NCBI GenBank assembly: GCA_036939355.1
Contig: JALLAP010002475.1
Location: 1 to 13,203 of the forward strand
Length of the DNA stretch: 13,203 bases
Direction: 5' to 3'
DNA from: Thalassiosira profunda
Taxonomy: Eukaryota > Bacillariophyta > Thalassiosirophyceae > Thalassiosirales > Thalassiosiraceae
Below the pieces are notes generated by a model. The model searched no databases and had not been told where the DNA came from. It saw only the letters and a program-made list of their open reading frames with translations. The stretch's first letter is position 1. Each line of letters begins with the position of its first letter. Positions 7,963 through 13,203 of this stretch are shown here, piece by piece. The position numbers and the translations under genes were made by a program.

Positions 7963-8005
7963 ATATGTTCATTTTCTTCCTGTTTCAGCTTCCCAAATGG
8001 TACTC
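7963..8005 (+). repeat. Left terminal inverted repeat of MITE
   Basis: Pairs with 8402-8444 in inverted orientation. Mismatches are at the third and fifth bases from the tip and near the inner end. It includes the word CCTGTTTCAGCTTCCCAAAT. Confidence 0.9.
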
Positions 8006-8026
8006 AAAGTCGTTCCAGGTGAAAAA

Positions 8027-8046
8027 GGATGCAAAGCTTCGCATCC
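8027..8046. repeat. 20-nt near-perfect palindrome inside the MITE
   Basis: GGATGCAAAGCTTCGCATCC is self-complementary except for one A/C pair. TTCGCATCC is then repeated directly at once (8048-8058 region), giving a small subterminal repeat cluster of the kind that transposases often bind. Confidence 0.6.
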
Positions 8047-8178
8047 CAACTTCGCATCCTGACTGACGTGTCGCTTTTTAATTAGGGCTACGTTTTGCTA
8101 ATAGTTACGGACCGCGGTAAAAAAACGAATTTAAGTTCAGTACCCGGTTAATGCTAGGGCCGCCCCCAGTTAACGCTG

Positions 8179-8275
8179 TTCGAGGCCGTGTCGTCTCTAG
8201 GACGAGCGGAGGTCCCGCGACATTCTCACTGAGACACCGTTATTCAGAACTGTCCTAGTGCGACACGGCCTCGAA
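8179..8275. repeat. Internal inverted repeat of the MITE
   Basis: The arms 8179-8203 and 8252-8275 share TTCGAGGCCGTGTCG and TAGGAC, separated by 4 nt in one arm and 3 nt in the other. The loop is 48 nt. The element therefore has nested symmetry: long TIRs outside and this stem near the middle. Confidence 0.75.
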
Positions 8276-8401
8276 TGGCCGTGGACTGGATGGCTTCTGG
8301 GGCCTCGGTAATTTGCTTATCACTATTGGGTCATTTGGGAAGACAAAAGTGAATTGGGATAAAAAATCTTTCCGTTGACGGCAAATTTAGTGTGACAAAT
8401 C

Positions 8402-8444
8402 GAATACCATTTGGGAAGCTGAAACAGGAAGAAAATGAAAACAT
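8402..8444 (-). repeat. Right terminal inverted repeat of MITE
   Basis: Reverse complement of the left repeat over 43 bp with three mismatches. It ends exactly at the right copy of the 9-bp target duplication (8445-8453). Confidence 0.9.
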
Positions 8445-8453
8445 GGGAAGAAG

Positions 8454-8925
8454 CGGTGTGAAAGCAGCAGAGAGAAGATTCTTCGAACCGATTCAAACGG
8501 AGACGCCGTCTTCATTTAGTACCTATTCCTACTGTAGACCTGTATTTTGAACACATTCGAATTCTGATTCAGTACTGAGATTTCTACATGCGCAGATCGC
8601 GTATGTAGAACAGTACCAACCTTGGAGGGAGGAGCGGGAAGTTCGGCGGCATCTGAACCTGTGTACCGGGAAAATGTCTGATGCGTCACTGCATTATTGC
8701 CCCTTTTTAGGGCTAACCCTAGAAATGAGAAAGCTCAGGAACACGTGTCAATAGGCAGAAGTTGTGACTGTCGTTTTGAATTGGGGCTCTCATTCCTCCG
8801 CCAAAATTTCACTCTGGAATCAGTACTTTTAGTGAGAACAGCTGAACCATTCTGCGCGATCAGGAATTTCATTCTCTTGTGACGGAAAGATGTCTTTGTG
8901 ATAATCGGTGATGTCTTTGTGACTT
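8454..8925. other. Intergenic, 5' side of the HSF gene
   Basis: This gene-free stretch holds several short palindromes: the stem at 8572-8616, TCAGTACTGA at 8569-8578, and a telomere-like inverted word (TAGGG at 8708-8712 facing CCCTA at 8717-8721). GAAGATTCTTCGAA at 8474-8487 contains back-to-back GAA/TTC units like a heat shock element; HSF self-regulation is possible but speculative. Short open frames here have no domain. Confidence 0.45.
8572..8616. repeat. Imperfect stem: GTACTG...TTCTACAT...ATGTAGAA...CAGTAC
   Basis: TTCTACAT (8582-8589) pairs with ATGTAGAA (8603-8610). The pairing extends inward through CGC/GCG with one mismatch and outward through GTACTG (8572-8577) with CAGTAC (8611-8616). 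It could be a hairpin RNA end, a protein-binding palindrome, or the remnant of another small inverted-repeat element. Confidence 0.55.
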
Positions 8926-9164
8926 ATGACCCGGCTAATTTCGCCACGAAAATGCATGACACAGATTGTGTGTCTTTGCTTTCCCAGTTTGCAACACGCA
9001 CACAAAAGCCAGATTTTTGCCGCACAACGCACCGTTTGGCATGGCAACAGCTCACAAATTCAGCAACACGCAAGCCCATCACCGACCTCGCCAGCATCGA
9101 CAACAACATCCCCACCACAGACATCAATTGCCACCTGCACCTGCACCGACCCGGCTCATAAATC

Positions 9165-10170
9165 ATGTTGGCCTCCCTGCCTCCCGTCGTCGACCTCCGA
9201 GTCAACATGTCCTCCCCTGAGTCCTCCTCTAGCCTCGACGGCTTCGCCATCGAGATGGCCGACGCGATGCTCCCGGCCTCGGAAGTGCCACCTCTTCACC
9301 ATGCTGCGCGAGCCGTCCTACGCCGGCCTCATCTCGTGGGAAGTGCCGAGCAAAGACGAGCCCGAGAGCATGGGAGGGGGCAGCGCCGGCATCGGCAAGA
9401 TCGTCGTGCACCATCCGGAAGCGCTCCAGGATACCGTGCTGGGCAAGTACTACCGCCACTCGAAATACTCCAGCTTCCAGCGCCAGCTCAACTACTTTGG
9501 CTTCAAGAAGCGAGTGCATGCCGGAAAGAAGGGCAAGCTGAGTCCGTGCTCGTACATCCACGAGACGATCACGGCAGATGTCGCAAGTCTTTTCTCGCTG
9601 AAGCGCCGCCCGCCTGCCACAAAGCGAGTGACGCACGGTACGGACGACGACTGTGATGCCAGTCTCTCGAGCATCGAGGAGCCTACCACCTCTACGACCC
9701 GCAGTGGCCGCGTTTCCAAGAAGCGCCGCATCTCTGCGGTGAAAGCCAACAAGAAGCAGAAGAAGAGCAAGAAGGACAAGCGGAGCCGCCGTGGCCGGAA
9801 TGGCAAGCAGCAAATCGTGGTGTCGTCTGTGCCCATGAAGGTCCAGGCCGAGGAGTACGCCGCCCCCTACCTTGCCAGCTCGGCCACTGTCGTGAGTAGC
9901 GCCAACTCCAGCGTGGCTGCGCCCACGCATGTGCGCCAGATCAGCGAGTCCTCTGTGGCGCGGCCCGCCTACAAGGCATCGCTGGCGGTGGCCCAGCCCA
10001 CGCTGCTGGAGATGCTGAGCACGTCGTTGCCCCCATCGGACGTTCTTTTCAACGACCATGTGGACTTTGATTCTCTCAACCGCGACGGTGCGGGTATGTA
10101 CGTTGCCGACGATGGAAGCTACCGTCACGACGTCGACAGCTCCCTCGTCGACCTGGCCATGCTCTACTGA
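9165..10170 (+). CDS. HSF-type transcription factor, with a frame break before the DNA-binding domain
   Basis: From about 9285 to the TGA at 10168-10170 one frame encodes an HSF-type DNA-binding domain: LFTMLREPSYAGLISWEV, a Gly-rich insertion, then LGKYYRHSKYSSFQRQLNYFGFKKR (recognition helix and wing). A Ser/Thr linker, a Lys/Arg-rich probable nuclear signal (9718-9810, KKRRISAVKANKKQKKSKK) and an acidic C-terminus follow. HSFs bind inverted GAA repeats and are greatly expanded in diatoms. The natural-looking N-terminus starts at ATG 9165 or 9207 (MSSPESSSSLDGFAIEMADA) but lies in another frame. Joining the frames between about 9270 and 9295 would bring an EVP-type segment next to LFTML, as in the canonical FPxKLxxML. 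Alternatively the domain's own frame is open from ATG 8926 (414 aa), but that leader is Pro/Ser/Thr-rich and looks like 5' UTR. The family call is firm; the start is uncertain. No introns seen. Confidence 0.8.
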
Positions 10171-10519
10171 GCCGGTCTCCAGCGAACCTCCTTATGCGAA
10201 ATCTTTTTTGGCTATCGAATGAAAGGACGAACACGAACTGCGAACAAATACAATCGAAACAACGATGCTAACGACGAGCCGCGGATGGCTTTAACACGCC
10301 GCGGCTGTACAATGCTGTAAATACTAGAACAACTGTGCCATTACTAGGTAGATCTCTGTGGGCCTTGGCCTGAGCAGTAGTATCGAATATCGAATGACTG
10401 CTGGGCATTTCCCAGCCTTATGTATTGAGCCACCACCATGAGTTTGCAAAAGAGGCTTGGGGCTTGGGTACGACAGGCTTGAGACCATCATACATTTACT
10501 TTGCCGGAAAAGTATTCCA
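10171..10519. other. Convergent 3' region between HSF and DHA kinase genes
   Basis: Both neighbours end here (stops at 10170 plus and 10520 minus), so it holds the two 3' UTRs. One notable item is an 8-bp inverted repeat AGCCGCGG/CCGCGGCT (10277-10284 and 10299-10306) with a 14-nt loop. No gene is recognised. Confidence 0.5.
10277..10306. repeat. GC-rich hairpin in the convergent 3' region
   Basis: AGCCGCGG and CCGCGGCT face each other around a 14-nt AT-richer loop, about 110 bp past the HSF stop. It could shape the 3' end of either transcript. Each arm also contains the self-complementary CCGCGG. Confidence 0.5.
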
Positions 10520-12358
10520 CTACGAAACAATCGGAGCCATGGCTTCCAGCACAACTGCCACTGCAACGGCTCCCGGATCGGGAGTGCCCATCAACACCTC
10601 CTTCGAGAGGTAGTTCGACCTGCCTGCCTCCGCGTGGTCCATGGCAGCGGTGGCATCGGCGCCCTTTCTGGCCGCTGCGGCCGCCTCGTTCACGGTAGCA
10701 CCAGATTCGATCGACATGGCGAAAGAGGCCGGGAACAGTGCATCGAGCATCGTGCGGGAGCCCTCCTGTGCGCCTCCGTAGAAGGACACCGCCTCGACTC
10801 CATCCCGAAATGCCTCGGCCATCTCTTTCGACGTGATGCCTTCTCCTGTCGCCAACGATGTGCTTGCCTTGCGAAACATCAATTCCAGCAGAATTCCACT
10901 CGTCCCGCCCATCGAGGCCGAGACCGCATCGGCCAAGTCTGCAAACAGCTGCGACGGGTGATCCAGCCGGAGCTTTCCAGACTCCAGACGCTGCGAAATC
11001 TCCTTCGCGCCCCGCTCCATTGTAATGCCGCAGTCGCCATCGCCCACAATGGTGTCGTACTTGGTCAAGAGAGGTTCTGCCTCCATCAGGGCCTTCGCGC
11101 ACGCGGCAAGGACTGATCTGGCAGTGTTGGCGAAGTTGTCGAGTAGGACCGGAGGCAGGGACGCAGTGCCCGTCTCGCTGCTGGTCGAAGGAGCAGCGCC
11201 TGTAACCTCTGCAATTTCGGTGTCGGATGGACGGGAATCTCCTCCTGTCCAAATATCCACCTTGGCCCAGGCAGGGGCGTCGGTATCGGCGTCTATCAAG
11301 GAGAGCACACCCGTTGCATCTCCCTTCAGAGGCATGATCGAGACCGATGCACCCTGCATATCAAATGCAGTCATGAAGCTCCCCACCAGCACTCTCGTCG
11401 CCTTGCACCCGGCATCCTTTTCGAGTAGAGACACGAGCGATCGCGCCAGCAGCGACATTTCAAAGTTAGACGTCCCGCCCAGATTATTCACCAATACCAA
11501 CAGTTCGTCGCCCGAATTGTAGAGGGGCACGATACTGCCATCGACCTCCTTCCCGTAGGCTTGGATGGCGGCCAGCATCTCCTTCGCGATGGCATCGCAC
11601 GACATCAAGGGGCACTGCCTCATGCCTGCTTCGCCGTGGATGCCCAGCCCAATCTCCATCATGCACTCTCCCTTTTCGTTGGGATTGGCCAATCGATCGT
11701 TCACCTTCTCGGCGCACGGGATGGTCACGGCCGTCAACGCCACGCCCAGGCTGCCCACGCCCTTGGCCACCGTCTCCGCCGCTGTGACCACGGCGTCCAA
11801 GTCCATGCCCTTTGCGGCGGCGCCTCCGGCGGCCTTGTGGACCAGCACCGTCCCCGCCACGCCTCGGGCGCCCGTGATGCCCTTCTGCCGCGCCACGGCG
11901 CAATCGTCCGCCACCACGACCATTTTCACCGCCATGCCCTCGGCGTTGGCCATCTCGCACGCCATTCCAAAGTTGAGCCGGTCGCCGGTGTAATTCTTGA
12001 CGATGAGGAGGCATCCTTTCCCTCCCTTCGATGTGGGAAGGGTCGCGGCGCGGACGGCCGCGAGGATGGAGGACACCGACGGGCTGGCAAAGATGCCCCC
12101 CAGGATGGCACCGCTGAGCATTCCATCGCCGACGTAGCCCGCGTGGCTCGGCTCGTGGCCCGAGCCGCCCCCGGAGAGGAGGGACACGCGCTGAGTGTTG
12201 GGGTGCGCGTCTCCCGCGGCGGCGGCGAAGGAGGAGTGGAGGACGACGTGGTGGCCGGCCAGCTTGCGCAGGCGGTTGGGGTACTGCAGCAGCAGGCCGG
12301 CGACGAACTCGTCCACGGCCGCGCTGGGGTCGTTGAGGAACTTCTTTGGCTTCGCCAT
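10520..12358 (-). CDS. DAK: ATP-dependent dihydroxyacetone kinase (DhaK-DhaL fusion), 612 aa
   Basis: Phosphorylates dihydroxyacetone (and in homologues glyceraldehyde) to triose phosphates using ATP, in glycerol and triose metabolism; some eukaryotic homologues also have FMN-cyclase activity. Residues about 5-375 form the DhaK domain, with LLSGGGSGHEPSHAGYVG (60-77) and LGIHGEAGM (238-246); His241 is the expected covalent substrate-binding His. Residues about 405-612 form the DhaL domain, with the Mg-ATP loop DTIVGDGDCG (435-444; Asp435, Asp440, Asp442), MGGTSGILLELMF, GSRTMLDALFPA, GRSNYL and TPDPGA. Length and domain order match full eukaryotic enzymes, with no broken motif. ATG 12356-12358 (MAKPKKFLND) was chosen because the frame upstream reaches only a TTG. 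No transit peptide is evident, so a cytosolic enzyme is likely. Single exon; stop TAG 10520-10522. Confidence 0.96.
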   Translation of the reverse strand: MAKPKKFLNDPSAAVDEFVAGLLLQYPNRLRKLAGHHVVLHSSFAAAAGDAHPNTQRVSLLSGGGSGHEPSHAGYVGDGMLSGAILGGIFASPSVSSILAAVRAATLPTSKGGKGCLLIVKNYTGDRLNFGMACEMANAEGMAVKMVVVADDCAVARQKGITGARGVAGTVLVHKAAGGAAAKGMDLDAVVTAAETVAKGVGSLGVALTAVTIPCAEKVNDRLANPNEKGECMMEIGLGIHGEAGMRQCPLMSCDAIAKEMLAAIQAYGKEVDGSIVPLYNSGDELLVLVNNLGGTSNFEMSLLARSLVSLLEKDAGCKATRVLVGSFMTAFDMQGASVSIMPLKGDATGVLSLIDADTDAPAWAKVDIWTGGDSRPSDTEIAEVTGAAPSTSSETGTASLPPVLLDNFANTARSVLAACAKALMEAEPLLTKYDTIVGDGDCGITMERGAKEISQRLESGKLRLDHPSQLFADLADAVSASMGGTSGILLELMFRKASTSLATGEGITSKEMAEAFRDGVEAVSFYGGAQEGSRTMLDALFPASFAMSIESGATVNEAAAAARKGADATAAMDHAEAGRSNYLSKEVLMGTPDPGAVAVAVVLEAMAPIVS

Positions 12359-13007
12359 GGTTGGGGGTGTTGGTTTGCGCGGAAAGGAGCTTGGTGTGTT
12401 TTGATTTGGCAGTCTCGTTTTTGCTGAACGTTCGAAAGATTTTTGTTGCAATCATCGCCAAGATACTCGCCAAAAATCTATCTCCACATCACCACAAAAG
12501 AACGCGTCCCCAACACGTTACGACAGACACCACGCGGCGAACACGCATTCTATTATGTGGTCAGTCTACATCGGAATTCATATCGACGTCTTGAACGAAG
12601 GCCGATGTCACAAAAACAGGTGGGAATTTCCAGATGTGACTGCCGGTCGGCGCCCTCACCTCGCCGCCCTGTACAACTTGTGCTGAGGAATCAGTATTAT
12701 TACTGGGAATGCTATTTTTTCCGGGGTGCGACATCGCTCGGACTTTGTGGCAGCTGCAACCTTCCACGGGATCGGGCAATCTTTTACGAATCCTTTTTAC
12801 TTAACGAATTCAGATTGACCGGGCCGTCTCTGTGAGCAGGGAATGGCGCAGAATGCACCTGAGCAGTTGTTGAAGTGTCGTTACGACATTGTATCTGACA
12901 CTTTTGATAGGGTTGTTCGTCGCGATTGCATCAAATCGCCGCAGGTCGCCGTTCTTTGGTCGAACACCTCAACAACGCACTTGTGTTGCATTCTCTGTGG
13001 TTGCACC
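12359..13007. promoter_or_regulatory. Divergent intergenic region between DHA kinase and the right-edge gene
   Basis: About 650 bp between two start codons pointing apart, so both promoters should lie here. Visible items are GAACGTTC followed by GAA (12426-12436), which resembles a two-unit heat shock element 68 bp before the DHA kinase start; CAGTATTATTACTG (12692-12705, 5-bp arms); TGTCGTTACGACA (12876-12888); and a longer inverted repeat at 12867-12880 with 12961-12975. Open frames across the region lack domains. Confidence 0.5.
12867..12975. repeat. Inverted repeat upstream of the right-edge gene
   Basis: TTGTTGAAGTGTCG (12867-12880) faces CGAACACCTCAACAA (12961-12975), pairing with one mismatch and one bulged base across an 80-nt spacer. 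The right arm ends 32 bp before the ATG at 13008. Confidence 0.5.
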
Positions 13008-13203
13008 ATGAGGCTTTTGACAAGGCCTCTCAGCTCACAATTTTCCCAACGAGTTCATCGGTGCATCGACCACCCATCGACGGCCAAGTCAGAAGATCCC
13101 ATCGCCCTCAGCCGCCCCATCGCAACCATGCTGGCCCACCGCGCAACCTCCCCGAGCCTCCGGAGCAACTTCGAGGCCGCCCTCTCCTCGCCGGCGCGGT
13201 CGC
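13008..13203 (+). CDS. N-terminus of an unidentified protein (partial, runs off right edge)
   Basis: ATG at 13008 opens a frame that stays open for 65 codons to the window edge; a second in-frame ATG is at 13128. The first residues (MRLLTRPLSSQFSQRVHRC) are rich in Arg, Ser and hydrophobics with no acidic residue, as in a mitochondrial presequence. A start at 13128 (MLAHRATSPSLRSNFEAALS) is also plausible because the preceding CGCAACC context is UTR-like. The sequence before 13008 is C/A-rich and AT-mixed, as expected of a diatom 5' UTR. No domain is visible; identity unknown. Confidence 0.42.
   Translation, partial: MRLLTRPLSSQFSQRVHRCIDHPSTAKSEDPIALSRPIATMLAHRATSPSLRSNFEAALSSPARS

Larger units (their letters stand above)
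7963..8444. mobile_element. 482-bp MITE with 43-bp TIRs and 9-bp target duplication (Mutator-like, non-autonomous)
   Basis: The terminal inverted repeats are 7963-8005 and 8402-8444. They pair over 43 bp with three mismatches, and 35 bp in a row (7968-8002 against 8405-8439) are identical. The element is bracketed by perfect direct copies of GGGAAGAAG at 7954-7962 and 8445-8453, exactly abutting both ends. A 9-bp target duplication with long TIRs is the known signature of Mutator-like (MULE) transposons. No transposase frame is present, so the element is non-autonomous. The interior holds a second inverted repeat (8179-8203 and 8252-8275) and a 20-nt palindrome (8027-8046). The intact duplication and near-identical TIRs suggest a fairly recent insertion. 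The superfamily call is an inference from duplication length and TIR length. Confidence 0.88.

Noticed and set aside
8706..8722. Telomere-like TTTAGGGCTAACCCTAG
   Set aside because: Only one unit in each orientation; too short to call an interstitial telomere or fusion point.
9229..10128. 299-codon minus-strand frame opposite the HSF gene
   Set aside because: Antisense shadow of a GC-rich coding region; Arg/His/Leu-rich with no domain.
5024..12358. A triose/methylglyoxal pathway cluster (VOC enzyme, acylphosphatase-like protein, DHA kinase)
   Set aside because: Appealing chemically, but the genes are kilobases apart on different strands in a nuclear genome, the VOC is not recognisably a classical lactoylglutathione lyase, and the predicted locations differ (organelle, secreted, cytosol).
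11561..12427. 288-codon plus-strand frame opposite the DHA kinase
   Set aside because: His/Arg/Gly-rich antisense shadow of a well-defined enzyme gene.
10520..12451. N-terminal extension of the DHA kinase beyond residue 1
   Set aside because: The upstream in-frame codon at 12449-12451 is TTG, not ATG, and the family normally starts with a short lead like MAKPKKFLND.
11484..12473. 329-codon minus-strand frame overlapping the DHA kinase in another frame
   Set aside because: Extremely Arg/Gly-rich; it is the shifted frame of the real DhaK domain.

Overview
The window reads as nuclear DNA of a diatom, or a close heterokont alga with a secondary plastid. Three things point there. Genes carry short GT-AG introns of 72-100 bp. 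A leftward gene at the left edge starts with a signal peptide followed by a textbook ASAF-type plastid-import motif (ASA|FTAP). Gene content also fits: an HSF-type transcription factor, a PIN/PILS-like carrier and a YRD-type protein kinase. No prokaryotic features, rRNA, tRNA or CRISPR array were seen. Species cannot be set from sequence alone; a centric diatom is a guess.

Layout, left to right. (1) The first 100 bases of coding sequence of a plastid-targeted protein (minus strand, cut by the window edge), with a G-rich palindromic block upstream. (2) A five-exon protein kinase of 448 aa (minus). It diverges across about 350 bp from (3) a five-exon auxin-efflux-carrier-family membrane protein of 623 aa (plus) that contains a 14-nt microexon. 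(4) A single-exon fusion of a glyoxalase/VOC fold with a DUF1289 cysteine domain, with an apparent organelle-targeting leader (plus). Its stop codon is 10 nt from that of (5) a convergent secreted acylphosphatase-like protein (minus), whose upstream region holds an unusual block of TTTGAAA/TTTCAAA palindromes. (6) A Pro-rich, acidic, disordered protein of unknown function (minus). (7) A 1.2-kb gene-free stretch that holds a complete 482-bp MITE with 43-bp terminal inverted repeats and a perfect 9-bp target duplication, as expected of a Mutator-like non-autonomous element. (8) An HSF-type transcription factor (plus) whose natural N-terminus lies in a different frame from its DNA-binding domain. 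(9) A complete fused DhaK-DhaL dihydroxyacetone kinase of 612 aa (minus). (10) The start of another rightward gene, cut by the right edge.

The genes do not form an operon or an obvious single pathway. The only loose metabolic links are that dihydroxyacetone kinase makes a triose phosphate, and VOC enzymes often deal with triose-derived aldehydes, but no pathway should be inferred from adjacency in a nuclear genome. The strongest items for follow-up are the Mutator-like MITE, the VOC-DUF1289 fusion, the HSF frame break, the microexon and the AT palindrome block.
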